Assembly (NCBI RefSeq): GCF_005860775.1
Contig: NZ_VCHQ01000031.1
Location: 1 to 64,000, forward strand
From: Klebsiella indica
GTDB lineage: Bacteria > Pseudomonadota > Gammaproteobacteria > Enterobacterales > Enterobacteriaceae
Direction of reading: 5' to 3'
DNA: 64,000 nt
Each line of letters opens with the position of its first letter. Within the stretch, counting starts at the first letter, position 1. Below the pieces are notes generated by a model, which worked only from the letters and a program-made list of their open reading frames with translations, did not search any database and had not been told where the DNA came from. The translations under genes were made by a program, and so were the position numbers. Positions 9,093 to 18,127 of the stretch are shown here, one piece after another.

Positions 9093-9962
9093 TTGAGCAA
9101 CACCCATTACGCAGTGATTTACGACCTGCATAGCCACACGATTGCCTCTGACGGACGACTGACACCAGAAGAACTTGTTCATCGCGCACATCAGATGCGT
9201 GTCCGTACGCTGGCGATTACCGATCACGATACCGTAGCGGCGATCCCCGCCGCGCAGGCGGAGATCGCGCGCGCCTCCCTGCCGTTGACGCTGGCCACCG
9301 GGGTGGAAATTTCTACTCTGTGGGAAAATCACGAAATTCATATTGTCGGCCTGAATATTGATATTGCCCATCCGGCGATGACCGCGCTGCTTGATGAACA
9401 GAAAGCGCGTCGTCAGAATCGCGCGCAACGGATTGCTGAGCGGCTGGAGAAAGCGCGGATCCCCGGCGCGTGGGAAGGTGCGCTGAAGCTGGCCGATGGT
9501 GGTGCGGTGACGCGCGGCCATTTTGCCCGTTTTCTGGTGGAGGCCGGCCATGCTAAGTGTATGGCTGACGTGTTTAAGAAATATCTTGCACGCGGGAAAA
9601 CCGGTTACGTCCCTCCTCAGTGGTGTACAATAAAACAAGCAATTGATGTCATTCATCATTCTGGCGGTAAAGCGGTTATTGCTCATCCGGGTCGCTATGA
9701 CCTCTCCGCCAAATGGTTGAAGCGACTGCTGGCCCACTTTAGTGAACTGGGGGGCGACGCAATGGAGGTCGCGCAGTGTCAACAGGCACCGCATGAGCGC
9801 GCCCGGCTTGCTGCATATGCCGTACAGTTTGGTCTTCTTGCATCGCAAGGGTCTGATTTTCATCAACCCTGTCCGTGGATCGAACTGGGACGTAAACTTT
9901 GGCTACCCGCTGGTGTAGAAGGAATCTGGCGTAGTTGGGAAGTGGCCACAGAACAACATTGA
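9093..9962 (+). CDS. rnm: 5'-3' exoribonuclease of the PHP family (Rnm/YciV)
   Basis: 289 residues from a TTG start at 9093, chosen because AGGAG lies seven bases upstream and MSNTHYAVIYDLHSHTIASD matches the E. coli start; an ATG at 9057 has no ribosome site. PHP-domain metal ligands are visible in YDLHSHTIASDG, AITDHDT, GVEIST, AHPGRY and GSDFH. The E. coli protein matures 5S, 16S and 23S rRNA 5' ends and degrades short oligonucleotides including 3',5'-pAp. It is divergent from trpL and is followed nine bases later by yciO. Confidence 0.93.
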   Translation: MSNTHYAVIYDLHSHTIASDGRLTPEELVHRAHQMRVRTLAITDHDTVAAIPAAQAEIARASLPLTLATGVEISTLWENHEIHIVGLNIDIAHPAMTALLDEQKARRQNRAQRIAERLEKARIPGAWEGALKLADGGAVTRGHFARFLVEAGHAKCMADVFKKYLARGKTGYVPPQWCTIKQAIDVIHHSGGKAVIAHPGRYDLSAKWLKRLLAHFSELGGDAMEVAQCQQAPHERARLAAYAVQFGLLASQGSDFHQPCPWIELGRKLWLPAGVEGIWRSWEVATEQH

Positions 9963-9971
9963 GAGGGAAGT

Positions 9972-10592
9972 ATGAGCCAGTTTTTTTATATCCATCCGGA
10001 AAACCCGCAGGTGCGGCTGATTAACCAGGCGGTGGAAATTGTGCGTAAAGGTGGGGTTATCGTCTATCCGACCGACTCCGGCTATGCATTAGGCTGCAAA
10101 ATTGAAGATAAAGGCGCGATGGAGCGGATTTGTCGTATTCGTGATCTACCTGATGGTCACAACTTTACCCTGATGTGCCGCGATTTATCCGAGCTATCGA
10201 CCTATTCATTCGTCGATAACGTGGCCTTTCGGCTGATTAAAAATAATACGCCGGGCAACTATACCTTTATCCTCAAGGGGACCAAAGAGGTGCCGCGCCG
10301 GTTGTTGCAGGATAAGCGTAAAACCATTGGTATGCGCGTACCGTCTAATCCGATAGCTCAGGCGTTGCTGGAAACGCTCGGCGAGCCGATGCTTTCCACC
10401 TCGCTGATGCTGCCCGGCAGTGATTTTACTGAGTCCGATCCGGAAGAGATCAAAGATCGTCTTGAGAAGCAGGTGGATCTGATTATTCATGGCGGTTATC
10501 TGGGGCAGCAGCCGACGACGGTTATTGATCTGACCGACGACGTGCCGGTTGTGCTGCGTGAAGGCGTTGGTGACGTGAAGCCGTTTCTGTGA
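9972..10592 (+). CDS. yciO: YrdC/Sua5-domain protein YciO
   Basis: 206 residues, full length. The Sua5/YciO/YrdC fold is shown by GGVIVYPTDSGYALGCKIED, a nucleotide-binding KRKTIGMRVPSNPIAQALLE and the C-terminal TTVIDLTDD. Its paralogue TsaC makes threonylcarbamoyl-adenylate for t6A tRNA; YciO has been reported with weak activity of that kind, and its physiological role is unclear. It is probably co-transcribed with rnm. In E. coli yciQ follows on the same side, but here it does not. Confidence 0.95.
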   Translation: MSQFFYIHPENPQVRLINQAVEIVRKGGVIVYPTDSGYALGCKIEDKGAMERICRIRDLPDGHNFTLMCRDLSELSTYSFVDNVAFRLIKNNTPGNYTFILKGTKEVPRRLLQDKRKTIGMRVPSNPIAQALLETLGEPMLSTSLMLPGSDFTESDPEEIKDRLEKQVDLIIHGGYLGQQPTTVIDLTDDVPVVLREGVGDVKPFL

Positions 10593-10616
10593 GCACTGGC
10601 CTGTTTTCGCACAGGA

Positions 10617-10802
10617 ATGGTGACGAACGGCGATTTTTTTTCGGTTTGCGCAGTGTTGTTGTGGCTGTTCAGCATTGCGTTGGCATGGGGCTTGCGGATA
10701 GTCATGGTATCCCCGGAGGGCGAGCGGGAGAAAAATTTCGGTTGGCCAGAAATTATTTTCTTCTTAAAAGGTGTTGACGCATTGTTATGCAATAAAACGT
10801 GA
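10617..10802 (+). CDS. Possible small membrane protein
   Basis: A 61-codon frame starting MVTNGDFFSVCAVLLWLFSI with one hydrophobic segment (about residues 8-30) and a positively charged tail. AGGA directly abuts the ATG, which is too close for an efficient start. A GTG three bases on is an alternative. The rest of 10593-11053 is AT-rich, with no other frame I can support. It may be the residue of a larger gene where yciQ is expected. Confidence 0.25.
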   Translation: MVTNGDFFSVCAVLLWLFSIALAWGLRIVMVSPEGEREKNFGWPEIIFFLKGVDALLCNKT

Positions 10803-11053
10803 AATGAGTCAATTCCCTCTCTCTTCTAAAGAGAGGGAAAAACATGCTGGCGTTTTATTTCCTGGGTATCCTTATGCAGCCTGAATTGCGTGGTAACAGG
10901 GCCTGATAAATAATAAAAATGAACCTCTGGCAGGGAGATATCGCGATGCGCCGAGAGTCTGTTGAAATATTGTTATGAATGTATTGATAAGGTTTCAATA
11001 GTACATTCACTTCGTTGCTTTTTGTAACTAAAAAAAGCGCAAGTTAATTATTA

Positions 11054-11317
11054 TCACGTATTTTCTGAGCCAGTACATGTGTCTTCAGTGCACGGGATAA
11101 CGAGATGTTGGGTCATATTGAGCAGTGATTCAATTTCAGAAAGCTTGTTTCTTAATCTTACAGGAGAGGGCATGCTTTTTAATGAAAGGATGCAAATATT
11201 ACCTTGCGAGACAACCATCGTAATCTCGGAAATCTTAATTATCATTTCATCATTATTACATGTTTTTATTTTTGCATAACAAACGTCACGAAGTTTAAGT
11301 GGTTCAATATTTTTCAT
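11054..11317 (-). CDS. Orphan ORF resembling a LytTR-type DNA-binding domain
   Basis: 87 residues from ATG 11317 (a TTG at 11323 adds two). The pattern IIKISEITMVVSQGNICILS followed by a short turn, then RLRNKLSEIESLLNMTQHL, is the strand-strand-helix rhythm of LytTR domains (ISEI, then hydrophobic strand, then a helix before a 'HLV.I' strand). The usual receiver or membrane domain is absent and the final strand is unlike the consensus. An inverted repeat CTCATTCATAAATGAG sits just upstream of the start. It is AT-rich, unlike its neighbours, and lies in the yciQ position. The family assignment is by eye only. Confidence 0.4.
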   Translation of the reverse strand: MKNIEPLKLRDVCYAKIKTCNNDEMIIKISEITMVVSQGNICILSLKSMPSPVRLRNKLSEIESLLNMTQHLVIPCTEDTCTGSENT

Positions 11318-11323
11318 TCTCAA

Positions 11324-11816
11324 GACTCATTTATGAATGAGACCGGGCATGTGAACTTATCCCAGGCCTTTGTTTTAATTGAATAATGAATGCAAAGGGT
11401 GAAAAACGAAACGCAAACTAAGAATAATCCTAAAAATTATAAATGGCAATACGATCTTACCCCTAATGATAAAAACTACGTAGGTGTCCACCGATGCCGT
11501 GGCCAATGATCTCTATGGCGCGACTATTCGTGCTGATACCGTTTCCGTAGACAGAAAATCTGCTGGCCATCGGTTCATCGTGAACAACGGGTTCTGTTGG
11601 CATGCGCTGACATGACGGAACGCACAGAAGCATTCATCTTAAAGTTCGTGTATGATGTCGGCCCACGCCAGCAGGCACGTCTCAGTCGTTAGCGATAACG
11701 GTTCAGAGAACGGAAAAATATTTACAGAACAGGTGGCCAGGAAAGAGTTATTCCTGGCGTCCTGTTTTTCTATGTATACCACGACGCCTGGGAAGGCGAC
11801 ACCTTAAGGAAGCTCA
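11324..11816 (+). other. Gene-free stretch upstream of rluB
   Basis: No frame with a credible start is seen. The first 130 bases are AT-rich. A hairpin GGCCAGGAAAGAGTTATTCCTGG near 11733-11756 lies 60 bases before rluB. This stretch and 10593-11053 together replace yciQ of E. coli. Confidence 0.5.
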
Positions 11817-12698
11817 ATGAGCGAGAAACTACAAAAAGTGCTGGCCCGGGCCGGCCACGGCTCCCGCCGTGAAATTGAAGCCAAAATCGACGCTGGCCGC
11901 GTCAGCGTCGATGGCAAAATCGCCACCCTCGGCGATCGCGTTGAAATTGTTCCCGGTTTAAAAATTCGCATTGACGGTCACCTGGTTTCGGTGAAGGAGT
12001 CTGCGGAACAGATTTGTCGTGTGCTGGCTTATTACAAGCCCGAAGGTGAACTCTGTACCCGTAATGACCCGGAAGGGCGCCCGACGGTGTTCGATCGTTT
12101 GCCAAAGCTGCGCGGTGCGCGCTGGATTGCCGTTGGTCGTCTCGACGTCAATACCTGCGGCCTGCTGTTGTTCACGACGGACGGTGAACTGGCGAACCGC
12201 CTGATGCATCCGAGCCGCGAAGTTGAACGTGAATATGCGGTGCGCGTCTTTGGTCAGATTGATGAGGACAAACTTCGTCAGTTATCCCGCGGCGTGCAGC
12301 TGGAAGACGGACCGGCGGCGTTTAAAACCATTAAATTCACCGGCGGTGAAGGGATTAACCAGTGGTACAACGTGACGCTGACCGAAGGCCGTAACCGTGA
12401 AGTTCGCCGCCTGTGGGAAGCCGTTGGCGTGCAGGTGAGCCGCCTGATCCGCGTGCGCTATGGCGATATTCCGTTGCCAAAAGGCCTGCCGCGCGGGGGC
12501 TATACCGAGCTGGATCTGGCGCAAACGAACTATCTGCGTGAACTGGTGGCGTTAACGCCGGAAACCGCCTCAAAAGTGGCTGTCGAAAAAGATCGTCGCC
12601 GTATGAAAGCGAACCAGATCCGCCGCGCAGTTAAGCGTCACAGTAAAGTAAGCAATAATACTCGTCGGTCCAGCAGTCGTAATAGCAGTAACGGTTAA
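11817..12698 (+). CDS. rluB: 23S rRNA pseudouridine(2605) synthase
   Basis: 293 residues. An N-terminal S4 RNA-binding domain ([20 protein letters not shown], residues 3-22) precedes the RsuA-type catalytic domain with the Asp-containing motif [20 protein letters not shown] near residue 106 and [12 protein letters not shown]. It makes the pseudouridine at 2605 in 23S rRNA. The C-terminal 30 residues are basic and serine/asparagine-rich, variable in this family. Start ATG 11817 follows AAGGAAGCTC. In E. coli btuR follows, whereas here 6 kb of accessory DNA intervenes. Confidence 0.96.
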   Translation: MSEKLQKVLARAGHGSRREIEAKIDAGRVSVDGKIATLGDRVEIVPGLKIRIDGHLVSVKESAEQICRVLAYYKPEGELCTRNDPEGRPTVFDRLPKLRGARWIAVGRLDVNTCGLLLFTTDGELANRLMHPSREVEREYAVRVFGQIDEDKLRQLSRGVQLEDGPAAFKTIKFTGGEGINQWYNVTLTEGRNREVRRLWEAVGVQVSRLIRVRYGDIPLPKGLPRGGYTELDLAQTNYLRELVALTPETASKVAVEKDRRRMKANQIRRAVKRHSKVSNNTRRSSSRNSSNG

Positions 12699-12706
12699 TT
12701 ATTTCA

Positions 12707-12727
12707 GTTCCGGCGGTTCGCCGGAAC
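12707..12727 (+). terminator. Hairpin after rluB
   Basis: Perfect nine-base stem GTTCCGGCG / CGCCGGAAC with a three-base loop, eight bases after the rluB stop. There is no uridine run, so it may stabilise the transcript end or act weakly as a terminator. Confidence 0.55.
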
Positions 12728-12960
12728 GCTTCCTGTAATATAAACGCCTGTTTGAGTATGTCACTCTCAATGGGCAACGCGCAGTCCGCTGGTGAATGTG
12801 CCTCATGATAAATGAAGGATTGCGCCGTCTCCCGCCCCGCTTTTTTGTTAGCGCGATATGTTCACTTTCGCTTTTCTTGCGTGAGGCTCAAACCCTCCTG
12901 GACTGGCCCCATAGATCACCAGACACTTCACCTCTCTTAACATAATCAGGCCCTGAGCGA

Positions 12961-13110
12961 CGTCGACGGCGTACGCCACACGAAAGAATTGCCATTATTC
13001 AGCAGACGACGGAGACCGGGCATGACATGTGTCTCATGTTGCTCAGACGCAGGGTATCAATGCAACCGGATCTTCAAATGGCGCGGCCAGTATAAAGGCG
13101 ACTCTCTAAT
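12961..13110 (+). pseudogene. Eroded IS3-family (IS2-like) transposase orfA fragment
   Basis: The frame at 12961 reads RRRRTPHERIAIIQQTTE, the standard N-terminal helix-turn-helix of IS2-type OrfA. The match then continues in another frame as PGMT then, after further small shifts, IFKWRGQYKGDSL, corresponding to 'EPGMTVSxVARxHG...LFKWRxQYxEGSL'. At least two frameshifts and no downstream orfB make this a decayed remnant. It sits at the left border of the accessory operon. The remainder of 12728-13277 shows no gene. Confidence 0.75.
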
Positions 13111-13277
13111 ACGCGACATGAGGAGAATCGCGTTATCAGGCTGCATTAATTTTGTGCAATTTGTGAAGTCTCAGCGTAGTTTGCACCAAAATAGAGCAAT
13201 ATAATGAAGCCTTATTTTTATCCTCCCCCTTCATTTTACGATAATTCAATTGATTACAGATTGGCATTGATTTTGCT

Positions 13278-13325
13278 AAACCATTTAATGAATCCGTTTA
13301 ATGAAACCATTGTACCATTTTATGG
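13278..13325 (+). promoter_or_regulatory. Repeat array likely to be the operator of the IclR-type regulator
   Basis: Two copies of AAACCATT (13278, 13304), two copies of TTTAATGAA (13284, 13297) and the small palindrome CCATTTTATGG (13315-13325) are packed immediately before the regulator start. IclR proteins commonly bind such sites and repress their own genes; that it does so here is inference. Confidence 0.5.
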
Positions 13326-13334
13326 GACTTGCTG

Positions 13335-14099
13335 ATGTCGATTTTAGAAACCACGGCCAACATCCTGAAACTGATGGTGGATCTGCAAAGCGGGATCCGG
13401 ATCAGCGATGTGATTACGCATCTGAAGATGCCAAAAAGTACCGCTTCGCGGGTGATGAGTCAGCTTGAGTCTTATGGATATCTGGAAAAGGACCCTGTGC
13501 AGGGAACATTTCTGCCGGGGCCGCTGATTATGTCAGCCTCGCATCTGGTCAGTCGTCAAATGTCCCTGAGCGATCATGTCGATATCGCCCTGCGCAGTCT
13601 GTGTGAACGTACTGGCTACACCGGCTATATCTCAATGCTCGATAATCAAGAAATTCTGGTGCTACGGGTGATCCACGGTCGTCAGGCGCTGCCTGTCGTA
13701 ACCTGGCCGGGTTCCCGCTCGCCTGCCTGGGGGACATCGACCGGACGCGCGTTGCTGTCGCGCTTCTCCGATATCCAACTGCATGACTTTTTTGCCAGCC
13801 CACAGGTGGTGTCGCAACTCAGCGGATCAAACCAGGATCTTAGTCTGCTGGTGGCTGCTGTCGCCCGCGCCCGTGATGCCGGGTATGCAACAGCGGTCAA
13901 CGAATCCGTTGCCGATACAGCCTCTGTCAGCTGCGCGGTAGGCGACCCGGCCACACACGAAGCCGTGGCGTTCTGCCTGTCGTTTCCTCAGCATCTTGCC
14001 ACCCCCGAAGAGTTGCAACGCATCGCAACGTTACTGAAAGAAACGGCCATAACCATTGCCAGAAAAACGGGCGATACGCTGGTCGCCCATTCACTTTGA
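13335..14099 (+). CDS. IclR-family transcriptional regulator
   Basis: 254 residues from ATG 13335 (a TTG at 13329 is an alternative). Residues 1-65 are the winged helix-turn-helix (SILETTANILKLMVDLQSGI, then LKMPKSTASRVMSQLESYGY) and residues 75-250 the effector-binding GAF-like domain, with PAWGTSTGRALLSRFS in the position of the usual 'xxxTAxGRAxLA' ligand loop. It heads the accessory operon on the same strand, 30 bases before the transporter gene, and is its probable regulator. The effector is unknown, likely the transported compound or a product. Confidence 0.9.
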   Translation: MSILETTANILKLMVDLQSGIRISDVITHLKMPKSTASRVMSQLESYGYLEKDPVQGTFLPGPLIMSASHLVSRQMSLSDHVDIALRSLCERTGYTGYISMLDNQEILVLRVIHGRQALPVVTWPGSRSPAWGTSTGRALLSRFSDIQLHDFFASPQVVSQLSGSNQDLSLLVAAVARARDAGYATAVNESVADTASVSCAVGDPATHEAVAFCLSFPQHLATPEELQRIATLLKETAITIARKTGDTLVAHSL

Positions 14100-14129
14100 T
14101 TTTTCTTTTGCCAATGCCAGGAGAACACC

Positions 14130-15749
14130 GTGAGTCAGATCGACCATTTAAAAACACCTGCAGATAAGAGTGAGTCGCATCCCCGCGCTTTAGCGCCGTC
14201 GACCCTGCTGCTACTGCTGTTGCTCAGCATCTTTGGCGCGGTAATCGGCGTGCAGTTGCTCACCACACTTGGGGTGACACCCAACACCTCGATTATTGGC
14301 GCGATGGTGGCAATGATTATTGCCCGCATCCCGCTTCAGTGTTTTGCCCGTTTTCGCTCTATCCATATTCAGAACCTTGCGCAGAGCGCCACCTCCGCCG
14401 CGACCTTTGGCGCGGCAAACTCGCTGCTGCTGCCTATTTCCATTCCCTGGCTATTTGGTCATGAAGAGATGGTGATGCCGATGTTCTTCGGCGTGGCGCT
14501 GGCGATGCTACTGGATGCCTGGCTGCTGTACCGCTTGTTCAACACGCGTATCTTTCCGGCTGAAGGGGCATGGCCGCCGGGGATTGCTGCTGCAGAATCC
14601 ATCAAAGCGGGCGATCGAGGCGGCAAGCAGGCTGTGTTGTTGAGTACTGGTATCGTGATTGGCGCCATTGGCTCGTGGTTTAAATTCCCGATGGCGGCGC
14701 TTGGCACCGCGTTTATCGGCAATATCTGGGCGTTGGGTATGCTGGGCCTGGGCTTTCTGCTACGTGGCTATTCCGATCCGCTGTTTGGGATTGATATCAA
14801 CAAACTCTATATCCCTCATGGGGTGATGGTAGGGGCGGGTCTGGTGGCGCTGTTCCAGATTGTCAAATTGATCCGTCAGAGTAATACCAGTAAAGCGCAG
14901 AGCAAGAGCAGTAGCGACCTGCTGGATCATGCGCAGAACGAGCAGATCGGTAAAACCATCCGCCTGGGCGCTTTCGGATTTATCGCCATTTCGGTGCTTA
15001 TTGCGCTGGGTAGCGGCCTGTACGCGCACCTCACGCTGCCGTGGCTGATCGCTTTTATGCTTTACGCCGCATTTGCTGCCTTCCTGCATGAAATGATTGT
15101 GGGTCTTGCTGCCATGCACTCCGGCTGGTTCCCGGCTTTCGCCGTGGCGCTAATCACGCTGATTATCGGCATTTTGATTGGTTTTCCACCGGAAGCGCTG
15201 GCGATGCTGTGCGGCTTCTCCGCTGCAACCGGGCCGGCGTTTGCCGACATGGGATACGACCTGAAGGCAGGCTGGATCCTGCGCGGTAAAGGTCAGCACA
15301 CCCGCTTTGAACTGGAAGGCCGTCGCCAGCAGTTGATTGCCGCGATTCTGGCCTTTGTGGTGGCGATGCCGGTCGTGCTGTTTATCTTCCGCGACTACTT
15401 CTCTCAGGGGCTGGTGCCGCCGGTAGCGAAAGTGTACGTCGCAGCCATTAAGGCGGGCGTATCGCTGGATATCGCCAAATCAATGCTGATCTGGGCCATC
15501 CCTGGCGCGATCATTCAGTTGATTGGCGGACCCGGTCGCCAGATGGGCGTCCTGCTGGCGACGGGGCTGTTAATCAATAATCCGCTGGCGGGTTGGGCGG
15601 TGATCATCGGTATCTCCATTCGCGCTATTGTACTGCGGGTAGGCGGCGAACCGGTTCGTCAAAAAATCGAGGTGCTGGCGGCGGGGCTTATCGCCGGTGA
15701 TGCACTGTTCAGTTTCTTTAACTCAGTCCTGCCGGGCGGCAAAAAGTAA
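14130..15749 (+). CDS. OPT-family (oligopeptide) membrane transporter
   Basis: 539 residues from GTG 14130, with AGGAG eight bases upstream. About a dozen hydrophobic segments are visible across the chain. Family signatures are QSATSAATFGAANSLLLPIS in the second/third segments and FPAEGAWPPGIAAAESIKAG, the counterpart of the 'YPxGxAxAExI' loop of OPT proteins (PF03169), followed by GSWFKFPMAALG and GFSAATGPAFADMGYDLKAG. OPT carriers import short peptides or metal chelates by proton symport. As first structural gene of the operon it should bring in the substrate. Confidence 0.85.
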   Translation: MSQIDHLKTPADKSESHPRALAPSTLLLLLLLSIFGAVIGVQLLTTLGVTPNTSIIGAMVAMIIARIPLQCFARFRSIHIQNLAQSATSAATFGAANSLLLPISIPWLFGHEEMVMPMFFGVALAMLLDAWLLYRLFNTRIFPAEGAWPPGIAAAESIKAGDRGGKQAVLLSTGIVIGAIGSWFKFPMAALGTAFIGNIWALGMLGLGFLLRGYSDPLFGIDINKLYIPHGVMVGAGLVALFQIVKLIRQSNTSKAQSKSSSDLLDHAQNEQIGKTIRLGAFGFIAISVLIALGSGLYAHLTLPWLIAFMLYAAFAAFLHEMIVGLAAMHSGWFPAFAVALITLIIGILIGFPPEALAMLCGFSAATGPAFADMGYDLKAGWILRGKGQHTRFELEGRRQQLIAAILAFVVAMPVVLFIFRDYFSQGLVPPVAKVYVAAIKAGVSLDIAKSMLIWAIPGAIIQLIGGPGRQMGVLLATGLLINNPLAGWAVIIGISIRAIVLRVGGEPVRQKIEVLAAGLIAGDALFSFFNSVLPGGKK

Positions 15750-15773
15750 TCACGTAATACAAAGGAAAATAGT

Positions 15774-16712
15774 ATGAGCTTAAAACAGACCATTCAGGTT
15801 TTTGAATTACTCGACAGCGCGTATGCCAGCGGCGAAAAGGTGAAGAAACTGCTGGCGGAATACCCTGGCATCGACGTCAGTGTGAAAGCGGTCAGCGGTC
15901 CGAAAGGCAGTACTGATTTCGTAAACATCGTTATCCCGGGCACCGAGGGGAAACGTAGCGGCGGCAGTGCGCCGACACTGGGAATCGTAGGGCGTCTCGG
16001 CGGTATTGGCGCACGTCCGGGCCGTATCGGCCTGGTTTCGGATGCTGATGGCGCGGTGGCGGCGATTGCCAGTGCGCTCAAGTTGGCTGAGATGCAGCGT
16101 CAGGGCGATAGCCTGCCCGGAGATGTGATTGTGAGCACCCATATCTGCCCTGATGCGCCGACACGTCCACACGAACCGGTCGATTTTATGGATTCTCCGG
16201 TGGAAACCGAAGATATGAACGAACAGGAAGTTTCCGACGAGATGGATGCGGTGCTCTCTATCGATACTACTAAAGGCAACCGCGTCATCAATCACAAAGG
16301 CTTCGCCATTTCTCCGACGGTGAAATCGGGCTATGTTTTGCGCGTCTCAGACGATCTATTGCGGGTGATGGAGATGACCACCGGGCAGTTACCGGTCACG
16401 TTCCCGATCACCACTCAGGATATTACGCCGTACGGTAACGGTGTATACCACATCAACAGTATTTTACAGCCATCCATTGCCACCACTGCACCGGTGGTTG
16501 GCGTCGCGATCACGGCCGTCAGCACCGTGCCGGGCTGCGGTACTGGCGCAAGCCATGAAACGGATATCGCACTGGTCTGCAAATATGCAGTAGAAGTGGC
16601 GAAAGAGTTTACCCGCGGCACCTGCCACTTCTTTGATAAAGCGGAGTATCAGCGCCTGCTGGATCTGTACGGTTCACTGGCGCACCTGCAAAAACGTCAG
16701 CCGGGAGTGTGA
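15774..16712 (+). CDS. DUF1177-family protein
   Basis: 312 residues, full length for the family. Conserved-looking blocks are STHICPDAPTRPHEPVDFMD near residues 120-140, INHKGFAISPTVKSGYVLRV, and VSTVPGCGTGASHETDIALV near the end. The abundance of invariant His, Asp and Glu suggests a metal-dependent hydrolase-like fold, but no activity is known to me. It begins 24 bases after the transporter gene behind an AAAGGAAAA ribosome site and ends one base before the AroM-like gene. Its tight linkage to a dipeptidase and racemase suggests an enzyme of the same pathway. Confidence 0.85.
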   Translation: MSLKQTIQVFELLDSAYASGEKVKKLLAEYPGIDVSVKAVSGPKGSTDFVNIVIPGTEGKRSGGSAPTLGIVGRLGGIGARPGRIGLVSDADGAVAAIASALKLAEMQRQGDSLPGDVIVSTHICPDAPTRPHEPVDFMDSPVETEDMNEQEVSDEMDAVLSIDTTKGNRVINHKGFAISPTVKSGYVLRVSDDLLRVMEMTTGQLPVTFPITTQDITPYGNGVYHINSILQPSIATTAPVVGVAITAVSTVPGCGTGASHETDIALVCKYAVEVAKEFTRGTCHFFDKAEYQRLLDLYGSLAHLQKRQPGV

Positions 16713-16713
16713 C

Positions 16714-17403
16714 ATGGCAATACGCAAAATCGGTACGCTGACCATCGGTCAGGCGCCGCGTAGGGATATCACGCCGATCCTCGACGCCGCACTGCCTGCT
16801 CATGTGGCGTGCCTGCATGCCGGGGTGCTTGACGGGCTGGACGACGCAGCGATTGCTGCGCGCTTCGCACCGCAACCGGGTGATGCGTTGCTTACCTCAC
16901 GCCTGCTGGACGGTCGTGCAGTGGTAATGGGGAAACCGGCAGTGGGTGAAGCGCTGCAGCAGAAGATTGACGATCTGGAGGCGCAAGGCTGCGAACTTAT
17001 CGCTCTCCTCTGTACCGGCGAATTTCACGGGCTGCACAGCAAAAAAGCATGGCTGATGGAACCAGACCAGATTCTGCCTCCGACGCTCAATGCGCTGGTG
17101 GGCGAGCGCCGTGCCGGTATTCTGGTGCCGCTGGCGTCTCAAGTCGCCAGTGAACGGGAAAAGTGGCGGGGTGCGCAACGGCCCCCGGTTTTTGCCGTTG
17201 CCTCACCTTATACCGCTAGCGAAGAGGAATTGTCCACCGCCGCCCGTTCGCTGGAAGCGCAGGGCGCGGAGGTGATCCTCACTGATTGCATGGGGTTCAC
17301 CGAGTGGCATCAGGAGATTTGCGCCCGTCACGTGGCGCTGCCGGTGGTGTTGTCGAATAAACTGCTGGCCGATCTGCTGAGTAACCTACTGTATGGAGAA
17401 TGA
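16714..17403 (+). CDS. AroM-family protein
   Basis: 229 residues from ATG 16714, one base after the DUF1177 stop and preceded by GGGAGTG. It matches E. coli AroM across its length: the N-terminal [19 protein letters not shown], the central [13 protein letters not shown], and the C-terminal [20 protein letters not shown]. AroM has no established function; its fold resembles the Asp/Glu racemase superfamily and here Cys residues occur in both LLCTG and TDCMG, the two positions of racemase catalytic cysteines. That makes an isomerase or related C-N chemistry plausible, by inference. Confidence 0.88.
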   Translation: MAIRKIGTLTIGQAPRRDITPILDAALPAHVACLHAGVLDGLDDAAIAARFAPQPGDALLTSRLLDGRAVVMGKPAVGEALQQKIDDLEAQGCELIALLCTGEFHGLHSKKAWLMEPDQILPPTLNALVGERRAGILVPLASQVASEREKWRGAQRPPVFAVASPYTASEEELSTAARSLEAQGAEVILTDCMGFTEWHQEICARHVALPVVLSNKLLADLLSNLLYGE

Positions 17404-17404
17404 A

Positions 17405-18115
17405 ATGAATGCATCCCAAATCATGAATTTAGTGCTGTTGAGTAATTCGGTGCTGCCGGGAACGGGCTATCTGGAATACGCACTTCCTGTGCTGAAAGCG
17501 CAACTGGGTGGGCGTCGTAAGGTGGTGTTTATCCCCTTCGCGGGGGTCACTCAGAGCTGGGATGCTTATACCGATAAAGTGCGACTGGCGCTGGCGGAGC
17601 TGTCTCTGGAGATCACCGGGATTCATACCGTGGACGATCCGAAGGCGGCCCTTGCTGCGGCGGATATCGTGATGGTGGGCGGGGGAAATACCTTTAATCT
17701 ACTGAAAAAATGCCGTGAATACGGGCTGATCGATCCTGTACGTCAGGCCGTCAATACGGGGGCGTTGTACGTAGGCTGGAGCGCCGGTGCGAATCTGGCC
17801 TGCCCGACGATTCGCACCACCAACGATATGCCAATCACCGAACCGGGCGGCTTCGATGCGCTCAATCTGGTGCCACTGCAAATCAATCCGCACTTTACCA
17901 ACGCACTGCCCGCTGGTCACCAGGGGGAAACCCGCGAGCAGCGCATACGCGAGCTGTTGGTGGTTGATCCACACCTGGAAGTGATTGGCCTGCCGGAAGG
18001 AAACTGGATCTCCGTGCAGAACGGCAGTGCGCAACTGGGGGGCAGCAACCCGGCGTTGCTGTTTAAAGCCAATGAGCCAGCAGTTGTACTGGTTCCCGGT
18101 CATCGCTTTTACTGA
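17405..18115 (+). CDS. Peptidase E-like (S51) dipeptidase
   Basis: 236 residues from ATG 17405, chosen because GGAG lies six bases upstream; ATG 17393 overlaps the previous gene. It aligns with Salmonella alpha-aspartyl dipeptidase PepE. The nucleophile Ser126 sits in [15 protein letters not shown], His163 in LQINPHFTN and Glu198 in IGLPEGNWI, so the PepE triad is complete. PepE cleaves dipeptides with N-terminal aspartate; this copy is a paralogue dedicated to the operon, and the real pepE locus is elsewhere in enterics. Confidence 0.9.
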   Translation: MNASQIMNLVLLSNSVLPGTGYLEYALPVLKAQLGGRRKVVFIPFAGVTQSWDAYTDKVRLALAELSLEITGIHTVDDPKAALAAADIVMVGGGNTFNLLKKCREYGLIDPVRQAVNTGALYVGWSAGANLACPTIRTTNDMPITEPGGFDALNLVPLQINPHFTNALPAGHQGETREQRIRELLVVDPHLEVIGLPEGNWISVQNGSAQLGGSNPALLFKANEPAVVLVPGHRFY

Positions 18116-18127
18116 CGGAGGTTGCTG

